NCBI GenBank assembly: GCA_035536915.1
Contig: DATLNE010000017.1
Span: 1-47,973, forward strand
Direction: 5' to 3'
Length of the DNA stretch: 47,973 bases
Origin: Acidimicrobiales bacterium
GTDB lineage: Bacteria > Actinomycetota > Acidimicrobiia > Acidimicrobiales > JAHWLA01
A program made the position numbers and the translations under genes. The notes below the pieces were generated by a model. It was not told where the DNA came from. It searched no databases and worked only from the letters and a program-made list of their open reading frames with translations. Below are positions 37,468-46,088 of the stretch, one piece after another; within the stretch, counting starts at the first letter, position 1; each line of letters opens with the position of its first letter.

Positions 37468-37938
37468 GTGCACCGCAACGTCGCCGCCTTCCTCGACGCC
37501 GCCTCGACCTTGGGGGTCGAGGTCTCGCCCCGGGAGTTCCCCGAGTCGACCCACACCGCCGCCGACGCGGCAGCCGCAGTAGGCGTGGAAGTCGGGCGCA
37601 TCGTGAAATCGTTGGTGTTCTCCGTCGACGACGAGGTGGTCGTGGCCTTGGTCAGCGGCCCCAACCGACTCGACGAGCGCAAGCTGGCGGCTGTCGCGGG
37701 CGGCGCTCGGGCCGGGCGGGTCGACGCCGACGCGGCCCGGGCCGCCACCGGCTTCCCCATCGGCGGGGTGCCGCCGTTCGGGCACCGCAACAAGCTGCGG
37801 GTGTTCGTCGACGAGGCTTTGCTGGCCTACGACGAGGTGTGGGCGGCGGCGGGCATGCCCAACGTGAACTTCGCCGTTGCACCGGCCGAACTGGTGCGGG
37901 CCACCGACGGCGTCGTATGCGACCTCGCTAAGGACTGA
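37468..37938 (+). CDS. YbaK/EbsC-type aminoacyl-tRNA deacylase
   Basis: 156 residues from GTG. It has the YbaK fold: DAAAAVGVEVGRIVKSLVFS carries the catalytic Lys, and GGVPPFGHRN the conserved GGxxPxGH loop. These free-standing editing proteins hydrolyse mischarged tRNA (Cys-tRNA-Pro and related). An in-frame ATG at 37438 would add 10 residues. Its 3' end overlaps the SRPBCC gene by 11 bases, convergently. Confidence 0.9.
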   Translation: MHRNVAAFLDAASTLGVEVSPREFPESTHTAADAAAAVGVEVGRIVKSLVFSVDDEVVVALVSGPNRLDERKLAAVAGGARAGRVDADAARAATGFPIGGVPPFGHRNKLRVFVDEALLAYDEVWAAAGMPNVNFAVAPAELVRATDGVVCDLAKD

Positions 37939-38377
37939 GGGCGCGGCGGCGGAACTGCAGCACGCCGGTGGCCACCACCCAGTCCTGGCCCCGCTGGGCC
38001 AGCGGCCGCACGGCCCGGGCGGCGGGGCCGAACAAGGGGTGGCAGAAGTCGAGGGCCCACTGCAGCCGCAGGTCCGTGCCCTCGTCGGTGGGCGTCAGGT
38101 GGAGGGAGGCGCCGCCCGCCAGGTCGCCCCGCACAGCCACGTCGATCCGGCGGGCGGGGACCACGTCGAGCACCTCGACGGAGAAGTGGATGCCGAAGGG
38201 CACGACGGGGGCGCTGATGGCGCAGGTGGCCACCGTGCCCGGTGCCAGCGCCGGGGGCGACACGTCGAAGCGGCGCAGCCACGGCCACCAGCGGGGGTAC
38301 TCGCGTGTGCGGTCGAGCACGGCCCACAGGTCTTCGGGCGGGAGGCGGAACCGCCACGTGCGGTCGAAGCGGAACAT
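37928..38377 (-). CDS. SRPBCC (polyketide cyclase/START-like) protein
   Basis: 149 residues. FRLPPEDLWAVLDRTREYPR and WWPWLRRFDVSPPALAPGTV match the SRPBCC lipid/ligand-binding fold. HLTPTDEGTDLRLQWALDF is the second half of the beta-sheet, and a C-terminal helix closes the fold. No catalytic residues can be named. A GAGAGGA Shine-Dalgarno lies 8 bases before the ATG. Confidence 0.8.
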   Translation of the reverse strand: MFRFDRTWRFRLPPEDLWAVLDRTREYPRWWPWLRRFDVSPPALAPGTVATCAISAPVVPFGIHFSVEVLDVVPARRIDVAVRGDLAGGASLHLTPTDEGTDLRLQWALDFCHPLFGPAARAVRPLAQRGQDWVVATGVLQFRRRALSP

Positions 38378-38408
38378 GGGTGCGTCCTCTCCTACGATGG
38401 CGCCGCTC

Positions 38409-38690
38409 ATGCGTGCCGACGAACGACCGCTCTCCGCCCTCCCCTCCCCCCGGGCCCGCGCCCTGGCCTTCGGGGCCATCCTGCTGGCGGGGATCTGCGG
38501 GGCCCTCATCGGCTGGTCGTTCGTGCGCATCGGCTGCACCGAGAACTGCACGACCATCGGCGGCGCAGGCGCGGTGGTGGGCGGGCTGGTGGCAGGCGGC
38601 GGCGTGTCGGTTGTCGCCGTGCTCACCCTGCGGGCCATGGGCGAGTGGCGCACGATCAAAGAGGCGGAGCAACAGCCCCAGCCGGAGTAG
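38409..38690 (+). CDS. Small two-TM membrane protein, unknown
   Basis: 93 residues with two hydrophobic helices (ALAFGAILLAGICGALIGWS and AVVGGLVAGGGVSVVAVLTL) joined by a short loop with two Cys (IGCTENCTTIG). I recognise no family. TACGAT at 38393-38398 could be a -10 for a nearly leaderless start at this ATG; an ATG at 38397 in the same frame is the alternative. Confidence 0.6.
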   Translation: MRADERPLSALPSPRARALAFGAILLAGICGALIGWSFVRIGCTENCTTIGGAGAVVGGLVAGGGVSVVAVLTLRAMGEWRTIKEAEQQPQPE

Positions 38691-38696
38691 CCCGCC

Positions 38697-39032
38697 CTAG
38701 ATCGACATCACCATGGCGGCGAAGAAGAGGGCGGCGCCCACGACCACGCCGATGGTGCCGAGCACGATGGCCGCAACGGCCAAGCCCGCACCGCGCTCGT
38801 GCCGCTCGGCCAACTGCGCCTTGGCCGTGGCGCCGAGCACGACGGCGGCCGCCGAGGCGAGGCCTCCGAGCCACAGCACGGCGAGCACGAAGGCGATGAC
38901 GGCCAAGCTGTTGGTCTCGCCTGCAGGCGACTGCCCCCCAGCCGGGTCGAGGTCGAGCCCGCCGCACGCCGGGCATGCCGTGGCTTCGTCCGGCACGAGC
39001 GACTCGCACCAGCGGCACATGCGCGCCGCCAT
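38697..39032 (-). CDS. Zinc-ribbon protein with DUF4190-like two-TM domain
   Basis: 111 residues. The N-terminal CRWCESLVPDEATACPACGG is a four-Cys zinc ribbon. Two TM helices follow (SLAVIAFVLAVLWLGGLASA and LAVAAIVLGTIGVVVGAALF) with KAQLAERHERGAGLA between them, as in DUF4190 proteins. Function is unknown. The start lies 2 bases after the PIG-L gene's stop, so the two are probably co-transcribed. Confidence 0.7.
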   Translation of the reverse strand: MAARMCRWCESLVPDEATACPACGGLDLDPAGGQSPAGETNSLAVIAFVLAVLWLGGLASAAAVVLGATAKAQLAERHERGAGLAVAAIVLGTIGVVVGAALFFAAMVMSI

Positions 39033-39034
39033 CG

Positions 39035-39745
39035 TCAGTCGACCAACCGGAGCAGCCGGAACCCCTCGGCGTAGTCGACGCCGGCTTGGCGACCCGCTTC
39101 CTCGGCCCGCTGGCGCACCACCTGGCGCAGCCACTCCCCCGGCTCGCCCAGTTGGCTCTCGTGGCACATGAGGGCTTCGGCCTTGCGGTCGACGGCGTCG
39201 CTGATGTCGATCCAGGCATCGGGCTCCAGCGTGCCCGAGAGGTACACGGCCTCCACCTGGTGGGCGGCGCCTGCGTCGGGGAAGTAGTGGGGGCTGGCCG
39301 CTGCGGGCGCCACCGCGTCGAGCGTCGCCCACCCGAGCTCGCGGTGGTCGCGGTGGTTGAAGTAGCGCCGTCCGAAGAACACCGCAGTGGGGTCGGGGCA
39401 CACGACGATCTCGGGGCGGATGTCGCGCACGATGCCCACGAGGGCGCGGCGTAGCTCGGCGGTGTTGTCGACCTCGCCGTCGGGGATGCCGAGCAGTTGG
39501 TGGCCGGCCAGGCCGAGCACGGCCGCCGCCGCGGCTGCTTCGGCCGCCCGGCGCTGCGCCAGCGCGGCCGGGTCGGCGGCGGGGTCGGACGACCCTTTGT
39601 CGCCTTGGCCGACGACGACGACGTGCACCTCGGCGCCCGCCGCCGCCCAGCGGGCGAGGGTCCCCCCGCAGGAGACCTCGGGGTCGTCGGGGTGGGCGTA
39701 GACGGCCAGCGCCCGCGCCGGCACGACGTCCACGAGGTCGGGCAT
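39035..39745 (-). CDS. PIG-L/LmbE-family zinc deacetylase
   Basis: 236 residues. ALAVYAHPDDPEVSCGGTLA holds the zinc ligands (HPDD) of the PIG-L family. FNHRDHRELGWATLDAV carries the later His, and AVYLSGTLEPDAWIDISDA is the typical C-terminal part. Relatives deacetylate GlcNAc-inositol (MshB), mycothiol conjugates (Mca) or other N-acyl sugars; the substrate cannot be chosen from sequence. It is divergent from the cyclase gene, with 24 bases between starts. Confidence 0.9.
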   Translation of the reverse strand: MPDLVDVVPARALAVYAHPDDPEVSCGGTLARWAAAGAEVHVVVVGQGDKGSSDPAADPAALAQRRAAEAAAAAAVLGLAGHQLLGIPDGEVDNTAELRRALVGIVRDIRPEIVVCPDPTAVFFGRRYFNHRDHRELGWATLDAVAPAAASPHYFPDAGAAHQVEAVYLSGTLEPDAWIDISDAVDRKAEALMCHESQLGEPGEWLRQVVRQRAEEAGRQAGVDYAEGFRLLRLVD

Positions 39746-39769
39746 GCGCCGGAGAGTACCGTCGGGCTC

Positions 39770-41272
39770 GTGCGCGCCGACGAATCGGGCATCGACGACC
39801 CGGAGGCCCTGGTGTGGACGACGCTCGGTCGCCTCGGCATGGCGAACCTGGTGGGGGCGTTGGGCGTGTTCGTCTACCTCGTTTGGCTGAGCCCGGACGC
39901 CGCCGGGGAATCCCAGCCCGACGACCACATCGTGGCCTACGTCGCCACGTTCGCCGTGTTCATGGCGCTGTCCATGGGCGACGGGTTCCGCCGTGGGCAT
40001 CGACGCCTGCGGCGCTCGTTGGCGTGGCTGCTCGAAGGGCGGGCCCCGCATCCCTCGGAACGGGAACGGGTGCTGCAGACGCCATGGCGCCTCGTGCGTC
40101 CTGCGCTGGCGTACTGGATGTTGGCCCCGGTGCCGTTCGCCGTGCTCAACCTGCTCGTGCTCGACCGGCCGTGGCTGCCCACCGTTCGCAACTGGATCGG
40201 CATCCAGCTCGGCGGGCTCATCACCGGCGCGTTGGCGTTCCTGTTGGTGGAGCGCACGCTGCGGCCCGCCTTCGCCTTGGCGTTGGCGGGTGAGCCGCCC
40301 GCCCGTGAGCGCTACCTCGGCATCCGGCCCCGGCTGATGCTGTCGTGGGCGCTGGGCTCGGGAGTGCCGTTCCTGGCCATCTGCTTGTCGTTGGTCTTCG
40401 CCGGGCGCCAGGACATCCGGCTGCCGATGGCGTTCCTGTCGGTGAGCGGGTTGGTCATCGGCTGGCTGATCATGTTCATCGCGGCGCGGTCGGTGGCCGA
40501 CCCGCTGGAGGCCATGCGGGGGGCGGTGCGGCGGGTCGGCGAAGGCGACCTCGACGTGGCCGTGCCGGTCGACGACGGCGGCGAAGTCGGGTTGCTGGAG
40601 GCGGGCTTCAACCGCATGGTGGCGGGGCTGCGCGAGGAACGGGAGTTGCGCGACCTGTTCGGCCGCCACGTGGGCGTGCAGGTGGCTCGCCAAGCCCTCG
40701 ACCGCACCGGGCTGGGCGGCGAGCAACGGGCGGCGTCGGCGTTGTTCGTCGACCTCATCGGCTCCACGGCGCTGGCGCAGCGGCTGCCCGTGGCCGACGT
40801 GGTGGCCACCCTCAACGCCCTGTTCGGGGCGGTGGTGGCGACCGTCGAGGCGGAAGGCGGCTGGGTCAACAAGTTCGAAGGCGACGGGGCGTTGTGCGTG
40901 TTCGGCGCCCCCATCGACGAGCCGGATCACGCGGCCCGGGCATTGCGGGCGGCCCGGGCGCTGCACCAGTCGCTGGTGCGGCTGCGGGTCGAGTACCCGT
41001 CGCTCGACGCGGGCATCGGCGTGTCGTGCGGGTCGGTGGTGGCGGGGAACGTGGGCGCCGAGCAGCGCTACGAGTACACGGTGATCGGCGACCCGGTGAA
41101 CGAGGCGGCCCGGCTGACCGAGCACGCCAAGCAGCGCGACTGCCGGGTGCTGGCGTCGGAGGCGGCGGTGACTGCCGGAGGCGAAGAAGCTCGGTGGTGG
41201 CGCCGAGCGGGCGAGTTCCCCATCCGGGGCCGGGCGTTGCCCACCGTCGCCTACGAGCCGGAGTTCGACTGA
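39770..41272 (+). CDS. Six-TM class III adenylate cyclase with HAMP domain
   Basis: 500 residues from GTG. Six TM helices occupy about 20-245, a HAMP domain follows (PLEAMRGAVRRVGEGDLDVA), then the class III cyclase catalytic domain. ALFVDLIGSTALAQRL and NKFEGDGALCVFGAP hold the two metal-binding Asp and the adenine-specifying Lys; YTVIGDPVNEAARLTEH has the second specificity Asp and the transition-state Asn/Arg. All key residues are present, so it should make cAMP. Its product could be the ligand of the two cNMP-binding domains in the exporter at 22530-25610, an inference only. Confidence 0.92.
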   Translation: MRADESGIDDPEALVWTTLGRLGMANLVGALGVFVYLVWLSPDAAGESQPDDHIVAYVATFAVFMALSMGDGFRRGHRRLRRSLAWLLEGRAPHPSERERVLQTPWRLVRPALAYWMLAPVPFAVLNLLVLDRPWLPTVRNWIGIQLGGLITGALAFLLVERTLRPAFALALAGEPPARERYLGIRPRLMLSWALGSGVPFLAICLSLVFAGRQDIRLPMAFLSVSGLVIGWLIMFIAARSVADPLEAMRGAVRRVGEGDLDVAVPVDDGGEVGLLEAGFNRMVAGLREERELRDLFGRHVGVQVARQALDRTGLGGEQRAASALFVDLIGSTALAQRLPVADVVATLNALFGAVVATVEAEGGWVNKFEGDGALCVFGAPIDEPDHAARALRAARALHQSLVRLRVEYPSLDAGIGVSCGSVVAGNVGAEQRYEYTVIGDPVNEAARLTEHAKQRDCRVLASEAAVTAGGEEARWWRRAGEFPIRGRALPTVAYEPEFD

Positions 41273-41273
41273 C

Positions 41274-42287
41274 CTACGGAGCGGTGGCCACGGCCTTGCG
41301 GGCGCGCTCGATGCCGTCGTCGTCGATGTCGTGGTGCGTCACGAAACGCAGGACCCCGGGGGCGATGGTGCCTGCGGCGACGCCTTCGCTCGCGAGGTGA
41401 GCGAGGACGGCGTCGGGGTCGGCATGGTGCCAAGTGACGACGTTGGTGGCGATGCGGGCGGGGTCGCAGCCGCTGTCGGGCCAGCGTTCGGCCACGGCGT
41501 CGGCCAGGCGGCGGGCCCGGGCGTGGTCGTCGGCCAGCCGCTCGACCATGGCCTGGAGGGCGACGAGCCCGGCGGCGGCGATCACGCCCGCTTGGCGCAT
41601 GCCGCCGCCGAGTCGTTGGCGCTCGCCGCGGGCGGCGTCGATCAGGTCGGCAGGGCCGGCGAGGACGGAGCCGACGGGGGCGCAGAGGCCCTTGGAGAGG
41701 CAGCACATGACGGTGGTGGCGTTGGCGGCGTAGTCGGCCGCGGTGATGCCGGTGGCGACTTCGGCGTTGAACAGGCGGGCGCCGTCGAGGTGGACGGGCA
41801 GGTCGCCGGCGGCGGCTCGGACGGCCCGCATGGCGTCGAGCGGCCATGGCGCGCCGTCGGCGGGCATGTGGGTGTTCTCGATGCAGACGAGGCTCGGGGT
41901 GGGCTGGTGGTGTGCTGCGGCGGCGATGGTGGCGGTGACGGCCGTGGGGTCGATGGTGCCGTCGTCGTCGTCGACGGTGGTGAACTGCACGCCCGCGTTG
42001 CGGCCCGCCGCGCCGTTCTCGTAGAGGACGATGTGCTGGCGCTTGCCGGCGATCACCGTGGTGCCCGCGGTCGTGAGCAGTCGGACGGCGAGCTGGTTGG
42101 CCATGGTGCCCGAGGGGACGTAGAGGGCGGCCTCCTTGCCGACCCGGGCGGCGAAGGCGTCCTGCAGGGCGTTGACGGTGGGGTCCTCGCCGTACACGTC
42201 GTCGCCGACCTCGGCGTCGGCCATGGCGCGGCGCATCTCGGGGGTGGGACGGGTGACGGTGTCGGAGCGGAGGTCGATCACGCCCAT
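41274..42287 (-). CDS. ltaE: L-threonine aldolase (low-specificity type)
   Basis: 337-residue fold-type I PLP enzyme cleaving L-threonine/allo-threonine to glycine and acetaldehyde. [20 protein letters not shown] is the family start, [15 protein letters not shown] the PLP phosphate region, [18 protein letters not shown] the Asp/Arg site, and [17 protein letters not shown] carries the Schiff-base Lys199. It converges with the cyclase gene (1 base between stops) and is divergent from the inositol phosphatase gene, with 20 bases between starts. Confidence 0.93.
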   Translation of the reverse strand: MGVIDLRSDTVTRPTPEMRRAMADAEVGDDVYGEDPTVNALQDAFAARVGKEAALYVPSGTMANQLAVRLLTTAGTTVIAGKRQHIVLYENGAAGRNAGVQFTTVDDDDGTIDPTAVTATIAAAAHHQPTPSLVCIENTHMPADGAPWPLDAMRAVRAAAGDLPVHLDGARLFNAEVATGITAADYAANATTVMCCLSKGLCAPVGSVLAGPADLIDAARGERQRLGGGMRQAGVIAAAGLVALQAMVERLADDHARARRLADAVAERWPDSGCDPARIATNVVTWHHADPDAVLAHLASEGVAAGTIAPGVLRFVTHHDIDDDGIERARKAVATAP

Positions 42288-42307
42288 GCGGTCAGGCTAG
42301 ACCTGCC

Positions 42308-43105
42308 GTGGTGGACGACCTGCAGCCCCTTCTGGAACTCGCCGTCGATGTCGCGCACCGGGCCGGTGCGCTGTTGCTCGACGGGCTCGACTCGGTGCGC
42401 ACGACGGTCGAGACCAAGTCGACGCGCACCGACATGGTCACCGAGATGGACCGGGCCAGCGAGCGGCTGGTCGTCACCGCACTGCGGGAGGCGCGGCCCG
42501 ACGACGCCCTGCTCGGCGAGGAAGGGACGTCGTCGGGCGGCACGTCGGGCGTGCGGTGGGTGGTCGACCCCCTCGACGGCACTACCAACTACCTGTACGG
42601 GTTTCCTGCATGGGCGGTGTCGGTGGCGGCCGAAGTCGAGGGGGCGTCGGCGGTGGGCGTGGTGCACGACCCGGTGCACGGCGAGACGTTCACCGCCGTG
42701 CGGGGGCAGGGCGCGTGGTGCAACGGCGAGCGGCTGGCGGTGGCGGGCGCACCCGACTTGGCCACTGCACTGGTGGGGACGGGGTTCTCCTACGACGCCG
42801 TGCGCCGGGGCGAACAGGCGGCGCTGCTGGCCCGGGTGCTGCCCGTGGTGCGCGACATCCGGCGGGCGGGGGCCGCGGCCCTGGACCTGTGCTGGGTGGG
42901 GCTGGGACGGCTCGACGCTTTCTTCGAACGGGGGCTGGCGCCGTGGGACTCCGCCGCCGGCTCGCTGGTGGCGGCCGAGGCCGGCGCCTTGGTCGAACAG
43001 TTGCCGGACGGGACGTGGGTGGCCGCTGCGCCCCAGTTGTTCGAGCCGTTGCGGGCCTTGCTGGCGGCGGCCGACGGCCTCAGAGGCCCAGGAACAGGCG
43101 AGTGA
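42308..43105 (+). CDS. Inositol monophosphatase family protein
   Basis: 265 residues from GTG. LLGEEG and VVDPLDGTTNYLYGFPAWAV are the metal-binding motifs A; APWDSAAGSLVAAEAGALVE is motif B. The family also includes fructose-1,6-bisphosphatase and histidinol-phosphatase members, so inositol phosphate is the probable, not proven, substrate. Actinobacteria need it for inositol lipids and mycothiol. The start region holds a TAGACC -10-like element shared with the divergent aldolase gene. Its 3' end overlaps the SDR gene by 26 bases on the other strand. Confidence 0.92.
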   Translation: MVDDLQPLLELAVDVAHRAGALLLDGLDSVRTTVETKSTRTDMVTEMDRASERLVVTALREARPDDALLGEEGTSSGGTSGVRWVVDPLDGTTNYLYGFPAWAVSVAAEVEGASAVGVVHDPVHGETFTAVRGQGAWCNGERLAVAGAPDLATALVGTGFSYDAVRRGEQAALLARVLPVVRDIRRAGAAALDLCWVGLGRLDAFFERGLAPWDSAAGSLVAAEAGALVEQLPDGTWVAAAPQLFEPLRALLAAADGLRGPGTGE

Positions 43106-43919
43106 CGCGGTCGCGGACGGCCGTGGGCGTGAAGGTGTTGGCGAAGGCCGCCATCTGGGCGTCGATGCCGACGAGGTAGCGGGCCCGGGGCGCACGGGAG
43201 TCGAGGGCCGAGGCGATGACCTTGGCCACGGTGGCGGGGTCGCCCATGACCGGCTCGGTCAGGCGGATGGCCTGCAGGCTGCGCCGGTAGGAGGAGGCGT
43301 AGCGGGTTCCCGCCTCCTCGCGTTTGGCCACGTCGCGTTCGGTGTCCTCCCAGATGCCGGTGCGGAAGCCGCCGGGCTCCACGAGCACGACGCGGATGTT
43401 GTCCTTGGCGACCTCCATGCGCAGGGCGTCGCTGGCCGCTTCGAGGGCGTGCTTGGCCGCCGTGTACCAGCCCGCGAAGGGGGCGGTGGCCCGGCCTGCG
43501 ATCGACGAGATGTTGACGATGCGGCCACCGCCGTCCTCTCGCATGGCGGGCAGGGCAAGACGGGCGAGGCGCATGGGGGCCACGACCATCGTCTCGAGGA
43601 TGTTGCGGGCTTCCTCGTCGGGCACGTCCTCGATGGCGCCAGTCACTGCGTAGCCGGCGTTGTTGACCAGGCCGTAGAGGCGCAGGCCTGCCAGCGCTTG
43701 TTCGCATTGGGCGGCGTCGGCGACGTCGAGCAGGACTGTCGACACCTCGACGCCCGCGTCGGCGGCCGCCTTTGCCACCAGTTCGGCCTTCTGCTCGGAG
43801 CGGACGGAGCCGATCGAGTGGTAGCCCCGCCGGGCCAGCTCGATGACCGTGGCCAGGCCGATGCCGGAGTTGGCGCCCGTGGTCAGGACCGAGCGCTGAG
43901 GTGTCGAAGCCGAAGCCAT
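43080..43919 (-). CDS. Short-chain dehydrogenase/reductase (classical SDR)
   Basis: 279 residues. Cofactor motif TTGANSGIGLATVIEL (TGxxxGIG), structural motif GLVNNAGYAV (NNAG), and active site IVNISSIAGRATAPFAGWYT then AAKHAL (Ser, Tyr-x3-Lys) are all intact. Arg in IGSVRSEQK after the second strand suggests NADP(H). The substrate is unknown. It is upstream of no obvious partner; the phosphofructokinase gene lies on the same strand, ending 39 bases before its start. Confidence 0.9.
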   Translation of the reverse strand: MASASTPQRSVLTTGANSGIGLATVIELARRGYHSIGSVRSEQKAELVAKAAADAGVEVSTVLLDVADAAQCEQALAGLRLYGLVNNAGYAVTGAIEDVPDEEARNILETMVVAPMRLARLALPAMREDGGGRIVNISSIAGRATAPFAGWYTAAKHALEAASDALRMEVAKDNIRVVLVEPGGFRTGIWEDTERDVAKREEAGTRYASSYRRSLQAIRLTEPVMGDPATVAKVIASALDSRAPRARYLVGIDAQMAAFANTFTPTAVRDRVTRLFLGL

Positions 43920-43958
43920 GACGCCATCGTGCCCCGCCGCCGGGCGGGGCATTCGGGG

Positions 43959-44990
43959 TCAGCCGAAGAAGGGGACGGCGACGTGCCGGAACAGCTCGGG
44001 GTCGACGGTCTTGAGCTCGGTGACGGCCTCGGCCAGCGGGACCCGGACGATGTCGCCCGCCCGCAGCGCCACCATGTGGCCGAAGGCGCCGTCGTGCACG
44101 GCCTCGATGGCGGCGATGCCGAAGCGGGTGGCCAGGACCCGGTCGAAGGCGGTGGGCGTGCCGCCTCGCTGGATGTGGCCGAGGATCGTCACCCGGGTCT
44201 CGAAGCCGGTGAGCGCTTCGATCTGCTCTGCCACCAGGTTGCCGATGCCGCCCAGGCGGACGTGGCCGAACTGGTCGACCTCCTTGGAAACCAGGGCCAT
44301 CGTGCCCTCGGCGGGCTGGGCGCCCTCGGCCACCACGATGATGGAGGCGTAGCGGCCCTTGTCGTGACGATGCTTGATGCGCTCGGCGATCTCGTTGATG
44401 TCGAAGCGCTCCTCGGGGATGAGGATCTCGGCGGCCCCGCCGGCGATGCCCGCGTAGGTGGCGATCCAGCCGGCGTGGCGGCCCATGACCTCGCACACCA
44501 TGACCCGGTCGTGGGACTCGGCGGTGGTGTGCAGGCGGTCGATGGCGTCGACGCAGATCTGGACGGCGGTGTGGAAGCCGAAGGTCAGCTCGGTGGCCGA
44601 CAGGTCGTTGTCGATGGTCTTGGGGACGCCGACCACCTGCACGCCTTCGGCCGCCAGGTTGTTGGCCACCCCGAGCGTGTCCTCGCCGCCGATGGCGATG
44701 AGGGCGTCGAGGTTGTTGTCCTGAAAGCTCTGCTTGGCCCGCTCCACGCCGCCTTCGACCTTGAAGGGGTTGGTGCGCGACGAACCGAGGATGGTGCCGC
44801 CCTTGGGGAGGATGCCTCGGCAGCGCTCCACGTCGAGCGGCATGGTGCGGTTCTCGATGACGCCCTTCCAGCCGTCGGTGAAGCCGATGAGCTCGTCGCC
44901 GTACTCACGCTCACCCTTGCGGACGACGGCGCGGATCACCGCGTTGAGCCCGGGGCAGTCGCCCCCGCCGGTCAGGACCCCAACTCGCAT
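43959..44990 (-). CDS. pfp: 6-phosphofructokinase, probably pyrophosphate-dependent
   Basis: 343 residues. MRVGVLTGGGDCPGLNAVIR is the nucleotide-side loop; GVPKTIDNDL holds the catalytic Asp; VCEVMGRHAGWIATYAGIAG and GHIQRGGTPTAFDR complete the sugar-phosphate site. Asp104 in AIGGEDTLGVA and Lys124 in PKTIDND are the pair seen in PPi-dependent enzymes; ATP-dependent ones have Gly at 104. I therefore predict PPi as phosphoryl donor, as in Amycolatopsis PPi-PFK. A GGAGG Shine-Dalgarno lies 7 bases before the ATG. Confidence 0.9.
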   Translation of the reverse strand: MRVGVLTGGGDCPGLNAVIRAVVRKGEREYGDELIGFTDGWKGVIENRTMPLDVERCRGILPKGGTILGSSRTNPFKVEGGVERAKQSFQDNNLDALIAIGGEDTLGVANNLAAEGVQVVGVPKTIDNDLSATELTFGFHTAVQICVDAIDRLHTTAESHDRVMVCEVMGRHAGWIATYAGIAGGAAEILIPEERFDINEIAERIKHRHDKGRYASIIVVAEGAQPAEGTMALVSKEVDQFGHVRLGGIGNLVAEQIEALTGFETRVTILGHIQRGGTPTAFDRVLATRFGIAAIEAVHDGAFGHMVALRAGDIVRVPLAEAVTELKTVDPELFRHVAVPFFG

Positions 44991-45056
44991 CCGCCACCTC
45001 CAACTCGGTCGAAACCGCTCAAGCACACCCCGTTCGTGCGCCGACGAACCTTAGCG

Positions 45057-46082
45057 ATGGGACGCGCCCTCGCCGCCATCGTGGCTGCGGCCCTCTTGCT
45101 CGCCGCCACGCCCAGCGCACCGGCATCCGCCGATGCGCGCTCCGAGCGCGCCACCCTGCTCGATCGCATCGCCGCGTTGACCGACGAGGTCGCCGACCAC
45201 GAGGCCGATGTGGTGGCCGCCCAGTTCCGCCAGCAGGCCGCCGCCCAGCGGTTGGCCGACGTCCGAGCGCGGCTGCGTGAACGGGCCGTGGTCGCTTATA
45301 TGAACGGGGGCCGCATCGGCGGGCCTGGCACCGGCCACGGGGCCCCAGCGGCCTATCTGGAGATCGCGGCAGCCAAGGAGCAGGCGCTCATCACCGGCCA
45401 TCGCCAGGCTGCTGGAGCCGCCGAGGCCGAAGAACGGCGCGCCGAAGAGACCGCCGGCGACCACCGGCGGTTGGCCAAGGAGTTGGACGAGGCCCGCACC
45501 CGCCTCGACGCCACCATCGCTGCCGAAGACGCCCAGCGGGCGTTGGAGCAACGGCGGGCCGACGAAGCCCGGGCCAAGGCACAGGCCGCCCGTGAGGCGG
45601 AGTTGGCCGCAGCCCGGGGACGCGCTCGCGCCGGCACGAGCGCGCCCGAGGGCTACAGCCCCAGCCCGCTGGACCCCGATGCTCTGGTCCCCCGCCACCG
45701 CCGGGCCACGGAGCGGCAGCGAGAGATCATGAAGCAGTGGCCCTTCGGGCCCCTCCCTGCAGGCAATGCCCTCCCTGCCGGCCTGCGGGCGACCGGCACA
45801 CGGGTGGAAGGCATTGCGTCCTGGTATGGCCCCGGATTCGACGGGCGCCCGACGGCAAGCGGGGCCATCTACGACCAGGAGGCGTTCACCGTGGCGAGCA
45901 AGGAGCTCCCGCTCGGCACCTTCCTCGTCGTGAGCAGAGGAGCAGCCCGCGTGCTCGTGCTCGTGAACGATCGTGGTCCCTATATCGAGGGACGAGTGTT
46001 GGACCTGAGTCACGCTGCGGCGACCGCGCTCGGGATCACGGGAATCGCCCCCGTGACCGCCGAGGTGGTCGTCCCCGGCTGA
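45057..46082 (+). CDS. Secreted coiled-coil protein with RlpA-like double-psi beta-barrel
   Basis: 341 residues. A signal peptide (MGRALAAIVAAALLLAATPS, cleavage near ASA) precedes a long Ala/Glu/Arg-rich coiled coil (about 27-195). A linker follows, then a C-terminal RlpA-like domain: GIASWYGPGFDGRPTASGAI, ASKELPLGTFLVVS and VLVNDRGPYIEGRVLDLSHA. Such coiled-coil plus RlpA/3D proteins act on the cell wall in actinobacteria (resuscitation or septal-hydrolase type). An inverted repeat GTTCGT-N6-ACGAAC ends 7 bases before the ATG. Confidence 0.85.
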   Translation: MGRALAAIVAAALLLAATPSAPASADARSERATLLDRIAALTDEVADHEADVVAAQFRQQAAAQRLADVRARLRERAVVAYMNGGRIGGPGTGHGAPAAYLEIAAAKEQALITGHRQAAGAAEAEERRAEETAGDHRRLAKELDEARTRLDATIAAEDAQRALEQRRADEARAKAQAAREAELAAARGRARAGTSAPEGYSPSPLDPDALVPRHRRATERQREIMKQWPFGPLPAGNALPAGLRATGTRVEGIASWYGPGFDGRPTASGAIYDQEAFTVASKELPLGTFLVVSRGAARVLVLVNDRGPYIEGRVLDLSHAAATALGITGIAPVTAEVVVPG

Positions 46083-46088
46083 GGCGTT

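Noticed and set aside
41331-46082. A continuous plus-strand open frame of 1583 codons
   Set aside because: Apart from its last 342 codons (the RlpA-like gene), it runs antisense to or out of frame with well-supported genes (threonine aldolase, phosphatase, SDR, phosphofructokinase). Long open frames on the wrong strand are expected at this GC content.
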